Positions 28,544-39,421 of a stretch of 44,667 bases of DNA are shown one piece after another. The DNA comes from Thermoanaerobaculia bacterium. Its GTDB lineage: Bacteria > Acidobacteriota > Thermoanaerobaculia > Multivoradales > Multivoraceae. Every line of letters begins with the position of its first letter. Position 1 is the stretch's first letter. A program made the translations under genes and the position numbers. The DNA is taken from positions 1 through 44,667 of the forward strand of contig JAJEHN010000002.1 of NCBI GenBank assembly GCA_022823665.1. Reading direction: 5' to 3'. The notes beneath the pieces were generated by a model that saw only the letters and a program-made list of their open reading frames with translations, was not told the origin of the DNA and did no database searches.

Positions 28544-30484
28544 TCAGGCCTCCATCCTATGCCGGGGCCGCAGCACCCGCCGCCGATCCCCCTCCCGGCG
28601 CGTCAACCTCTGGCGGTCCAGGTGCTCCAGCAGGGGAATCGCCCACTTCCGGGTGAGGCCGAAGCGGTCCTTGAACTCGGCGACGGTGAAGGTGTCCCAG
28701 CCGGTGGCGAGCAGGTCGGCCTGGAAGCGCTCCAGGGAACTCGCTGCCAGCACGAGGCCGTTCGGAAGCCGGGCCAGCTTGCCGCGCTCGACCAGGTAGC
28801 GGAGAACGCCGTCGAAGACCTGGGGCTTGGCGCCGACGGTGCGGCAGAGTTCCTCGGGCGAGCCGGGGGTGAGCCCCTGCGCCTCGAACCCCTGGACGAT
28901 GTCCTGGGCGAGCCTGGACTCGGCGCCGGTGAGTTCGCTGGCGCGGCCCGGGAGAGTCACGAGTTCGCCGTCCGTGACGATCGCTTCATCCTTGCCGCCG
29001 CGGCTCGACCAGTCCAGGTAGGCCGGGGCGAGGTCGGCGGCGCGCGCGCCCAGCAGCCGGCGGACCAGTTCGGCCTTCGGCATGCCGCGCGACAGGCGGT
29101 CGGCGGCGAAGTGGGCCTCGACCAGACGCCGGGCACGCCGGGTCACGCGACGAACCGTGGTCGCGGTGACGAAGCGGCCGCCGGCGCCCGCCTCGAGCAG
29201 CAGGCCCGCCTGCGCGGCGCCGTTGAGCACCTCCCGGGCGTCGGCGGGGACGACGCCCAGACGCAGGGCGAGTTCGGTCACAGCCAGACCGGCCTCGCGG
29301 CTGCGGGCGGCCCACTGCACGGCGGCGGCCTGCCGGTCGCCGGAGCCGAGCGCGTCGATCGTCGGTCCGAGAGCCTTGCCTCGAGGACGCCTCCAGGCCG
29401 GGTCGAGCACGTCGCCGCCGCCGAGCGTCGTCTGGGGCGAGGGCCTGCGGATGACGAAGCGGTCGCCGCGAACCGCCACCAGAGGCTCGTCGAGCCGGAT
29501 CTCGGCCACCGCTTCCTGGCCGGGCATGAGCCGGGCGGCGTCGAGCGGCCGCAGCTTGCCGATCCGCTGCGCGGCGTTCACGTGAAGCCGCACCGGGCTG
29601 CTGCCGTCGAGCGGTTCGGGCGCCGTGGCGAGCAGCCGGCACCGCACGAGCAGGGAAGTCGTGGCGCGGTAGACGCCGGGCGCGGTCAGTTCGTGGCCGC
29701 GGGCGACCTGCTCGAGGTCGACGCCGACGAGCTGGAGCGACGTGCGCTCGCCGGCCTCCGCCTGTCGGCGGGGGTCGCCGTGGACCTCGATGCTGCGCAC
29801 GCGGGCACGGCCGGCGGCGGGCAGGATATCCAGCTCGTCGCCGACGCTCACGGTGCCCCGGGCGAGGGTGCCGGTGACCAGCACGCCGAGTCCCCGCAGG
29901 TGAAAGGCCCGGTCGATCGGCAGCCGGGCGGGAAGGCGGCGATAACGGTCGATCGGGGCCGCCGACCTGGCGAGTTCCACCAGGGCCGCACGAAGCTGTT
30001 CCAGACCCTCGCCGGTCTGGGCCGACACCGGCAGGATCGGCGCGCCGGCGAACGGGGTTTCGGCAAGCGCCTCCTCGAGCTCCAGCTCGGCAAGCTCCAC
30101 GAGGTCGGCCGACACGAGGTCCGTCTTGGAGAGCACCGCCAGGCCGGCGGGGATCCGGAGCAGCGAACAGATCGCGAGGTGCTCGAGGGTCTGCGGCATG
30201 ACTCCCTCGTCGGCGGCCACGACCAGCACCATCATCTGAATGCCGCCGAGCCCTGCGAGGGCGTTGTGGACGAACCGTTCGTGGCCGGGCACGTCGACGA
30301 AGCCGATCTGCCAGCCGTCCTCGACCATCGAGGCGAAGCCGAGGTCGATCGTGATGCCGCGCTGCTTCTCCTCTTCCCAGCGGTCGCAGTCGACCCCGGT
30401 CAGGGCCTGGACGAGCCGCGTCTTGCCGTGATCGACGTGACCCGCGGTGCCGACGACGAACCGGTTGGCGACCACCCCGTTCAC
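28544..30484 (-). CDS. selB: Selenocysteine-specific elongation factor SelB
   Basis: This 646-residue GTPase delivers Sec-tRNA(Sec) to UGA codons with a SECIS element. The G domain has [33 protein letters not shown] and SKTDLV. Domains II-III run to about residue 340 ([47 protein letters not shown]). The C-terminal ~270 residues hold winged-helix repeats that bind SECIS RNA (last one [37 protein letters not shown]). The SELB versus EF-Tu distinction rests on the GGG.VLDP region and the winged helices. The GTG start overlaps the ntrX stop (GTGA). No selA, selD or tRNA(Sec) gene is visible in the window, and no Sec-type in-frame UGA was recognised. Confidence 0.93.
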   Translation of the reverse strand: MNGVVANRFVVGTAGHVDHGKTRLVQALTGVDCDRWEEEKQRGITIDLGFASMVEDGWQIGFVDVPGHERFVHNALAGLGGIQMMVLVVAADEGVMPQTLEHLAICSLLRIPAGLAVLSKTDLVSADLVELAELELEEALAETPFAGAPILPVSAQTGEGLEQLRAALVELARSAAPIDRYRRLPARLPIDRAFHLRGLGVLVTGTLARGTVSVGDELDILPAAGRARVRSIEVHGDPRRQAEAGERTSLQLVGVDLEQVARGHELTAPGVYRATTSLLVRCRLLATAPEPLDGSSPVRLHVNAAQRIGKLRPLDAARLMPGQEAVAEIRLDEPLVAVRGDRFVIRRPSPQTTLGGGDVLDPAWRRPRGKALGPTIDALGSGDRQAAAVQWAARSREAGLAVTELALRLGVVPADAREVLNGAAQAGLLLEAGAGGRFVTATTVRRVTRRARRLVEAHFAADRLSRGMPKAELVRRLLGARAADLAPAYLDWSSRGGKDEAIVTDGELVTLPGRASELTGAESRLAQDIVQGFEAQGLTPGSPEELCRTVGAKPQVFDGVLRYLVERGKLARLPNGLVLAASSLERFQADLLATGWDTFTVAEFKDRFGLTRKWAIPLLEHLDRQRLTRREGDRRRVLRPRHRMEA

Positions 30485-31848
30485 GAACCGCGTTCGGGGT
30501 CGATGCCGTAGGCCTGGAGCTTGCGATACAGGTGGCGGCGGTCGATTCCGAGGTCCCTGGCGGCCTGGGAGACGTTGCCGCCGGCGGCGCCGAGCCGGCG
30601 CTCGATGTACAGCCGCTCGAAGGTCTCGCGGGCCTCCTTGAGCGAGGCGTAGTCGTTGCCCACCTGGGCGATCGCGTCCGCGCCGCGTACCCGCGGCGGC
30701 AGGTCCGCTTCCATGACCACGTCGCCGGGCGCCATGATCATCAGGCGTTCGCTCAGGTTGCGGAGTTCCCGCACGTTTCCCGGCCACGAGTAGGCGACCA
30801 GCCGTTCGAGCGCCTGGGGGTCGACCGTCTTCGGGCGGCGGCCGGCCTCGGCGGCGAAGCGTTCGAGGAAGTGGTCGATCAGGGCCGGGATGTCCTCGCG
30901 CCGGTCGCGAAGGGCCGGCACGTGGAGCGGAATGACGGCGAGCCGGAAGTAGAGGTCCTCGCGGAACCGGCCGGCGGGGAGTTCACCCTCTTCCAGGTTC
31001 TTGTTCGTCGCCGCCAGCACCCGCACGTCGACCTCGATCGGCTCGGAGCCTCCCACCCGCTCGAACCGCTGCTCCTCCAGCACGCGCAGCACCTTGGCCT
31101 GGGTGTTCAGCGACATGTCGGCGATCTCGTCCAGGAACAGGGTGCCTCCGTCGGCCTGTTCGAACCGTCCGCGGCGGTTTTCCGAGGCTCCGGTGAAGGC
31201 GCCCTTGATGTGCCCGAAGAGTTCGCTCTCGATCAGTTCCTCCGGGATCGCGGCGCAGTTCACTTCGACGAAGGCGCGGCTCCTGCGCTGGGAGAGGCCG
31301 TGGACGCGCCGCGCGACGAGCTCCTTGCCCGTGCCGTTCTCGCCGGTGATCAGGATCCGGCTCTCGGCGCGAGCCGCGAGCTTCAACTCGTCCTTCAGTT
31401 GCCGCATCGACGGTGAGTCGCCGATGAGCTGCCGCTCGGGGTCGAGCCGGTTCGACAGTTCCCGCACCTGGCGTTCGAGTCGGTTCCGCTCCAGGGCGTT
31501 CTCGACCGACACGACGACCCGGTTGAGCGCCAGCGGCTTCTCCAGGAAGTCGTGCGCGCCGACACGCATCGCCTTGACCGCCGTATCGATGTTCCCGTGG
31601 CCGGAGATGACGATGACGGGCGTCTGGAAGTCGCCCTCCCGGAGCTCCTCCAGGATCTCCAGACCGTCGCGGTCGGGCAGCCAGACGTCGAGCAGGACGA
31701 GATCGAACTCGTCGCTCGCCATCAGCGCCTGGCCGCTCACCGCGTCCGCCGCCGCCGTCACCGAGTGGCCCTCGTCCTCGAGGATGTCCCGAAGCGTCTG
31801 GCGGATCCCGGCCTCGTCGTCGACGATCAGAATGCGCGCCTTGCTCAT
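30481..31848 (-). CDS. ntrX: Sigma-54-dependent response regulator, NtrX type
   Basis: This 455-residue protein has a receiver domain (about 1-120; ILIVDDEAGIR, LVLLDVWLPDRDG with the phospho-acceptor Asp, VISGHGNIDTA, DFLEKP) and an AAA+ domain (about 140-380) with Walker A GENGTGKE, an intact GHIKGAFTGA sigma-54 loop, GGTLFLDEIADM, and YSWPGNVRELRN. The Fis-type DNA-binding helix-turn-helix is at the C-terminus (GNVSQAARDLGIDRRHLYRK). It lies 24 bases downstream of its partner kinase gene ntrY. Known NtrYX systems act in nitrogen or envelope/redox responses; which one applies here is not shown. Confidence 0.94.
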   Translation of the reverse strand: MSKARILIVDDEAGIRQTLRDILEDEGHSVTAAADAVSGQALMASDEFDLVLLDVWLPDRDGLEILEELREGDFQTPVIVISGHGNIDTAVKAMRVGAHDFLEKPLALNRVVVSVENALERNRLERQVRELSNRLDPERQLIGDSPSMRQLKDELKLAARAESRILITGENGTGKELVARRVHGLSQRRSRAFVEVNCAAIPEELIESELFGHIKGAFTGASENRRGRFEQADGGTLFLDEIADMSLNTQAKVLRVLEEQRFERVGGSEPIEVDVRVLAATNKNLEEGELPAGRFREDLYFRLAVIPLHVPALRDRREDIPALIDHFLERFAAEAGRRPKTVDPQALERLVAYSWPGNVRELRNLSERLMIMAPGDVVMEADLPPRVRGADAIAQVGNDYASLKEARETFERLYIERRLGAAGGNVSQAARDLGIDRRHLYRKLQAYGIDPERGS

Positions 31849-31872
31849 CGTTGGATGCCGGTGAGCGCGGTT

Positions 31873-34146
31873 CTACCGCGGCAGCTCGGACTGGGGCAAC
31901 CCGGACTGGGGCAATTCAATGGTGAAGGTCGTGCCGTGGGGCTCGTTGTCCTCGACCCGGATCGAACCGTTGTGGTCGCTGACGATGCGCTGGACGATGG
32001 CGAGGCCCAGCCCCGAACCCCGTCCCTTGGTCGAAAAGTACGGCAGGAAGAGCTTCTCGCGGGCCCCCTTCGGCACGCCGCTGCCGGTGTCCCTGACGGA
32101 GAGGTCGAAGGTCCCGTTGCTGCGGCCGGCCCGGACCGTCACCTGACCGGGCGGGTTGGTGGCGGCGATGGCGTTGTCCAGCAGGTTGACCAGGGCGGAG
32201 CGCATCTGGTCGGCGTCGAGCTTGGCGTGGAGACCCTCTTCGCCGGCCTCGATGCGCGCCTCGACCTCGACTCCGGGTTTGAGCTCGCGGTACAGGTCGA
32301 CCGTTTCGCTGATCAGCTTCGCTATGTCGACATCGCGGGGCTGAGGGCGCCGCATGCGGGCGTAGCGCGCGAACTGGTCCACGAGGTTCTGCATGTTGCC
32401 GACCTCGCGGACGACGATCTGCGCTCCCTCCTCGACCGCGACGCCGAGACTCGCGTCGTTGCTCTGCGCCTTGCGCAGCAGTCGCTCCGCGGCGAGCTTG
32501 ATCGGAGTCAGCGGGTTCTTGATCTCGTGCGCGATCCGGCGCGCGGCCTCCGTCCAGGTAGCGGCCTTCTGGGCGTCGAGGAGCGCGGTCAGATCCTCGA
32601 TCACGAGGACGTGGCCGAGCAACTCGAAGCCGCCGCTGCCGTCCGGGGCGCGCAGCGGGCTGGTCTTGACCTCCAGCGTCTTCCAGTCGTCCCTGCCGCC
32701 GAGGCTGACCTCGCGACGGGCCGGGGCCGCCCGGGAGCGGCGCGGCCTGGTCGTCTTCCGGTCCGTCGAATCCGGCAGGTCGGCGAACACGGCCTCGACG
32801 CCCTTGTCGGGGAGCAGTTCGCTCAGCGCTTCGGGCGGCGCGCCGGCGAGCGAGACGTGTTCCGGCAGTCCGAGCATCTCCATCGCGGCGCGGTTGCAGG
32901 TCAGGATGCGGCCGTCCCGGTCGAGCGAGAGCACGCCGGCCGGCCCGCTCTCGAGCACCGCTTCGATGCGGGCGCGCTCGGCGTCCAGGCGTCGGTTCGT
33001 CGCCACCAGGTCGCGGTTCGATTCCTGCAGAGCGTCGGTCATCCGGTTGAAGGAGTCGACCAGGACCTGGACCTCGTCGTCGGCGGCCGCCTCGACCCGG
33101 TGTTCCAGGTCGCCGCCGGCGATGCGCCGGGTGCCGTCCGCCAGCGCTTCGATCGGACCGGTGACCCGTCCGGCCAGATAGAGACCGACCCAGCACGAGA
33201 CGAGCAGGATGCACAGGGTCACGGTGAGAAACAGAAGCCAGTACGCGGCCCGGATCTCGTCGCGTTGCGCGTGCAGTTGCCGCCGGGACTGGTAGGCGGC
33301 GATCAGGATCTCCGTGTTGCCCGCGAGTTCGGCATCGAGCAGCCTGCCGGCGACGGCCACCGTGGTCTCGGCGCCGCCTTCCCGCGCCGCCGCTGCCAGG
33401 ATCAGTCGCTCCTCGCTGCCCGCCACTTCGCCGATGGCCCGGGCGGCGCCGGTGCGGACGGCTTCGAGCAGCATGCCGCGGGTCGGCTCGGGTACCTCGG
33501 AAAGAGCCTGCGGGTTGACCGTGGCCTGGAGAAAGGTGGTGTCCCGGTAGACCGCCAGGTAGTCGAGGTCGGCCTCGGAACGGGCGTCGCCGAGCGCCCC
33601 CAGCAACCTGCCGCGGCCGCGCGGGCTGTCGAGGTCCAGGCTCCCGGTGTCGGCGAGAAAGCGCTCGGCGTCGCGAAGCAGCTCGTCCTGCTGCGTCGAG
33701 GTCAGGGCCTGGGAGACCTGGTTCGCCGGCTCCAGCAGATCGTCGATGTCGGTCCGGAACATGCGGTCGATCGAGCCCTGGAGCAGTTCCGTGGCGTAGG
33801 CGAAGAGGACGAGTCCGGGGATCAGCGACAGGCCGATGTAGGTGAGGATCAGCTTGGTGCGGAACTTGGCGCCCAGACGCTGGCGCCGGCGCTCGATCCA
33901 CAGCTTGGTCAGGTTGCGGACGAGCACGAAGACGACGACCAGGATCAGCACGACATTCAGATTGCGCAGCGCGAACAGCAGGATGCTGTTGTTCAGCACC
34001 GTGGGGTCGATCTCGCGACCGCGCTGGAGCGCGTAGTAGCCCGCCGTCGGCACGGCGAGGGAGAGCGCCAGGAGCCAGACCAGGAAGCGGTTGGTCTTGA
34101 TGAGTTCCCGCAGGGGCGGGCGGGTCGCGGTCAGGCGCCGGATCAC
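31873..34146 (-). CDS. ntrY: Membrane sensor histidine kinase, NtrY type
   Basis: This 757-residue protein has about four N-terminal TM segments (about 20-35, 50-75, 95-115, 305-330) flanking an extracytoplasmic sensor region. A HAMP domain follows (about 330-385; RVTGPIEALADGTRRIAGGD), then a PAS domain (about 400-500; ARIEAVLESGPAGVLSLDRDG), HisKA with the phospho-His motif RRIAHEIKNPLTPIKLAAER, and HATPase_c with NLLDNAIAAT and GRGSGLGLAIVQRI. The GTG start overlaps the stop of the DUF4390 gene (GTGA). It should phosphorylate the neighbouring NtrX. Confidence 0.93.
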   Translation of the reverse strand: MIRRLTATRPPLRELIKTNRFLVWLLALSLAVPTAGYYALQRGREIDPTVLNNSILLFALRNLNVVLILVVVFVLVRNLTKLWIERRRQRLGAKFRTKLILTYIGLSLIPGLVLFAYATELLQGSIDRMFRTDIDDLLEPANQVSQALTSTQQDELLRDAERFLADTGSLDLDSPRGRGRLLGALGDARSEADLDYLAVYRDTTFLQATVNPQALSEVPEPTRGMLLEAVRTGAARAIGEVAGSEERLILAAAAREGGAETTVAVAGRLLDAELAGNTEILIAAYQSRRQLHAQRDEIRAAYWLLFLTVTLCILLVSCWVGLYLAGRVTGPIEALADGTRRIAGGDLEHRVEAAADDEVQVLVDSFNRMTDALQESNRDLVATNRRLDAERARIEAVLESGPAGVLSLDRDGRILTCNRAAMEMLGLPEHVSLAGAPPEALSELLPDKGVEAVFADLPDSTDRKTTRPRRSRAAPARREVSLGGRDDWKTLEVKTSPLRAPDGSGGFELLGHVLVIEDLTALLDAQKAATWTEAARRIAHEIKNPLTPIKLAAERLLRKAQSNDASLGVAVEEGAQIVVREVGNMQNLVDQFARYARMRRPQPRDVDIAKLISETVDLYRELKPGVEVEARIEAGEEGLHAKLDADQMRSALVNLLDNAIAATNPPGQVTVRAGRSNGTFDLSVRDTGSGVPKGAREKLFLPYFSTKGRGSGLGLAIVQRIVSDHNGSIRVEDNEPHGTTFTIELPQSGLPQSELPR

Positions 34147-34757
34147 TCGGCCTCCCCGCTGCCGATCCGGCGCTGGGCGGACCGGAAGGGCGTCGTCTGG
34201 GCCCAGGCGGTATGGACCCGGTCCGGAATCAGGCCGAGCCGGGTTCGGGTCCGGACTTCGGCTCGTACCCGCAAGACCAGGCGCCCCGGCGCTTCGTCGG
34301 CCAGCTCGACCGACGGCAGCCCCTCAAAGGTCGTCAGCGCCCGTTCGAGGTCCTCCTGCGAGGTGACGACACGGCTGGCGTAGAGCTCGCCGTCGCGCTT
34401 GAAGTTGACGAGGTACTCGCGGGTAAGGGCGTTGTACATCGCCACGACCTGCAGCCGGGTGGCGACCACGGCCTTGTCGAACCAGCGCCGCCGGATCCGC
34501 CGGAGCTGAATGTCGTAGGTGAAGCCGGTGGGCAGCCCGCTCTCGATCTTCTCCCAGGTGCGCTCGTCGAGCGCCCGGTCCAGGCGGAAGCTGACCAGGA
34601 GCACTGGACCCTCGCGCACGGCGGAGAGTCCGGCGATGGCCGCTCCGCCAGACCGGACGGAAGCCTCTCGCGGCGGCTGGGCCGCGAGTGCGTCGCCGCC
34701 CAGAACGCTCGACAGGCTGAGCGCGCAGATCAGCCGTCCCGCCCGCGGGACTCCCAT
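34143..34757 (-). CDS. Exported DUF4390-type protein
   Basis: This 204-residue protein has a likely signal peptide (MGVPRAGRLICALSLSSVLGG.ALAA). The remainder resembles DUF4390: LVSFRLDRALDERTWEKIES, PTGFTYDIQLRR.RRRWFDK, NALTREYLVNFKRDGEL and LRVRAEVRTRTRLGLIPD. Proteins of this kind are often encoded immediately before ntrY-type kinases, as here (4-base overlap). A role as extracytoplasmic partner of the sensor is inferred from that conserved neighbourhood; the function is not known. Confidence 0.8.
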   Translation of the reverse strand: MGVPRAGRLICALSLSSVLGGDALAAQPPREASVRSGGAAIAGLSAVREGPVLLVSFRLDRALDERTWEKIESGLPTGFTYDIQLRRIRRRWFDKAVVATRLQVVAMYNALTREYLVNFKRDGELYASRVVTSQEDLERALTTFEGLPSVELADEAPGRLVLRVRAEVRTRTRLGLIPDRVHTAWAQTTPFRSAQRRIGSGEAE

Positions 34758-34781
34758 GGCGTGACACTACCAGCGTTCGCC

Positions 34782-34813
34782 CCGCGTAGGGCTACGCAGG
34801 CCGCGCTACGCGG
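34782..34813. other. Nested palindrome at the end of lpxC
   Basis: CCGCGTAG (34782-34789) pairs with CTACGCGG (34806-34813), and GCGTAG-GG-CTACGC at 34784-34797 is itself a near-continuous palindrome. The lpxC TAG stop sits inside the arm. A hairpin of this kind could end lpxC transcription (minus strand) or block exonucleases, but there is no T tract. It occupies most of the 48-base gap before the DUF4390 gene. Confidence 0.45.
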
Positions 34814-35804
34814 ACGGCGCGGCGAAACCAGGGTGCCAGGTCGCCGGCTGATCTCCCTCGAGGGGGCGGTCCGTCTGTGGCGGCAGTTCGTCGCCCCGCA
34901 TCCAGGTCCAGTACCTGGGGTTGGCAACCAGTTCCCTAAGCAACTCGTAGTGGAGTTGATGCCCGCCCCGCAGAACCTCGAAGTGGCCCCAGATCGGCGC
35001 TCCGAGCAGGGTGAAGTCGCCGACGGCGTCGAGCGCCTTGTGGCGGACCGGCTCGTCCGCGAAGCGGAGGTCCGTGTTCACCGCGCCGTGTTCGTCGAAG
35101 ACGATGCAGTTGTCGACCGATCCGCCCAGACCCAGTCCGGCCCGCTGCATCTGCTCGACGTCCATCTGCCGGCAGAAGGTCCGCGCCGGCGCCAGGCCGC
35201 GCTCGAAGCTGCGCGTGTCGACATCGATCTGCAGCCGCTGGCGTCCCACGGCGCAGCCTTCGAACTCGATCGTGTAGTCCAGGCGCAGGCCGGGGTAGGG
35301 CGATGCACGCAGCCACTTGTCGCCGCGGTCGATCTCGATCACCGAAGTGATCGCGAGGATCCGCCGGTTCGCGTTCTGGGACCTCACCCCCGCCGCTTGC
35401 AGCAGCAGCAGGTAGGGCATCGCCGAGCCGTCGAGGATCGGCACCTCGGGGCCGTCCATCTCGACGACCAGGTTGTCGATCCCGAGGATGTAGACGGCGG
35501 CGAGGAGGTGCTCGACGGTCGAGACAGTCACGTCGTCTCGGCCGAGGGTGGTGGCGAGTTCGAGGGAACTGACGCTCGTGAGGTCGGCGGGAACCTCCAC
35601 GTTGCCGGCATCCGCGCGGCGGAAACGGATGCCCGCATCGGGCGGCGCCGGCAGGATGCGCAGATTCGTCTCCCGGCCTGTGTGAATGCCCACGCCGGAG
35701 ATCGCCGTCGGACGCCGGATCGTCTGCTGGCGGAACAGGCGCTCACGCGTGTCGTTGGACCGTCGCCGGGGACTCCGGCCCGATCCGTTGGCGCGCTTTG
35801 CCAT
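34806..35804 (-). CDS. lpxC: UDP-3-O-acyl-N-acetylglucosamine deacetylase
   Basis: This 332-residue zinc hydrolase catalyses the committed step of lipid A synthesis. Landmarks: QQTIRRPTAISGVGIHTGRE, VSTVEHLLAAVY (zinc His and catalytic Glu), DNLVVEMDGPEVPILDGSA, ARTFCRQMDVEQMQRAGLGLGG, RHKALDAVGDFTLLG (second zinc His and Asp) and GHFEVLRGGHQLHYELL (general-acid His). I chose the ATG at 35804 (MAKRANG); an upstream in-frame ATG at 35864 would add 20 residues without family support. A basic N-terminal extension of about 30 residues precedes the enzyme fold. It is transcribed away from smpB. Confidence 0.95.
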   Translation of the reverse strand: MAKRANGSGRSPRRRSNDTRERLFRQQTIRRPTAISGVGIHTGRETNLRILPAPPDAGIRFRRADAGNVEVPADLTSVSSLELATTLGRDDVTVSTVEHLLAAVYILGIDNLVVEMDGPEVPILDGSAMPYLLLLQAAGVRSQNANRRILAITSVIEIDRGDKWLRASPYPGLRLDYTIEFEGCAVGRQRLQIDVDTRSFERGLAPARTFCRQMDVEQMQRAGLGLGGSVDNCIVFDEHGAVNTDLRFADEPVRHKALDAVGDFTLLGAPIWGHFEVLRGGHQLHYELLRELVANPRYWTWMRGDELPPQTDRPLEGDQPATWHPGFAAPSA

Positions 35805-35892
35805 CGGGATAGGTGTTTCAGCACGGATCGTGCCAGCCCGGCGACGGCCGTGCGTCTCTTGCAAGTTCCTTGTTTTTCAGTCATTTACGTTC

Positions 35893-35948
35893 GCCACAAG
35901 GGTCCGTCGACGATCCGGTCTGTGGCGTTTTAGCCACACCTCTGTGGC
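35893..35948. promoter_or_regulatory. Alternating GCCACA / TGTGGC operator-like repeats
   Basis: The hexamer occurs four times in alternating orientation: GCCACA at 35893 and 35933, TGTGGC at 35921 and 35943. TGTGGC-GTTTTA-GCCACA (35921-35938) is a perfect inverted repeat, and TCTGTGGCG recurs exactly 22 bp apart (35919, 35941), two helical turns. It lies in the 235-base divergent gap between lpxC and smpB, the position of an operator. The binding protein is unknown. Confidence 0.5.
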
Positions 35949-36039
35949 GCTTCGGCCGCATCGCGGCTGCCTGCGTCGGGGCGTCCGCGGCGAGTAGACT
36001 CACTCGGGAAGATGCACCCAACGCCGGAAACGAACACCG

Positions 36040-36557
36040 ATGGCCAGGCGCAGCAAACAGAAGCAGCGGTCGCTCGCGGGCGGGAACGCCCTGGCGGTCA
36101 ACCGGAAGGCGCGGCGGGAGTTTCACGTCCTGGAGCGGCTCGAGGCCGGCATTGAGCTCCTGGGCACCGAGGTCAAGTCGATCCGGAGCGGCAAGATCCA
36201 GTTGCGCGACAGCTACGTCGCCTTTCGTGACCACGAGGCCTGGCTGGTGGACGCTCACATCTCCGCGTACAGCCACGGCAACCGGGAGAACCACGATCTC
36301 GAGCGGCCCCGGCGGCTGCTGCTGAATCGGCGTGAGATCGACCGCCTGTTCGGCCGTACCCGCGACCGGGGCCTGACGGTGGTGCCGCTGTCGGTCTATC
36401 TGAAGGGCAACCGGATCAAGGTCGAACTGGCCCTGGCCCAGGGCAGGAAGTTGCACGACAAGCGGGAGCGGGAACGGGAGCGGACCCTCGACCGCGAGGC
36501 CGGCGAAGTGTTTCGCGGCCGGCGGCGCCTGCGGGCGGACGCGCCAGGGGAAGCGCG

Positions 36558-36561
<4 letters not shown>
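36040..36561 (+). CDS. smpB: SsrA (tmRNA)-binding protein
   Basis: This 173-residue protein is required for tmRNA-mediated ribosome rescue. Landmarks: [96 protein letters not shown] and the C-terminal tail [18 protein letters not shown] that enters the mRNA channel. The tail after this is longer than usual by about 20 residues ([15 protein letters not shown]). The tmRNA gene itself is not in the window. The stop overlaps the uvrA GTG start (GTGA). Confidence 0.96.
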
Positions 36562-39419
<2,858 letters not shown>

Positions 39420-39421
39420 GC

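Noticed and set aside
33015..33025. GGTTCGATTCC, which looks like a tRNA T-loop
   Set aside because: It lies inside the ntrY coding sequence and no acceptor, D or anticodon stems can be built around it.
31552..34383. A 943-codon plus-strand open frame antisense to ntrY and the start of ntrX
   Set aside because: No recognisable motif; ntrY and ntrX are unambiguous on the minus strand.
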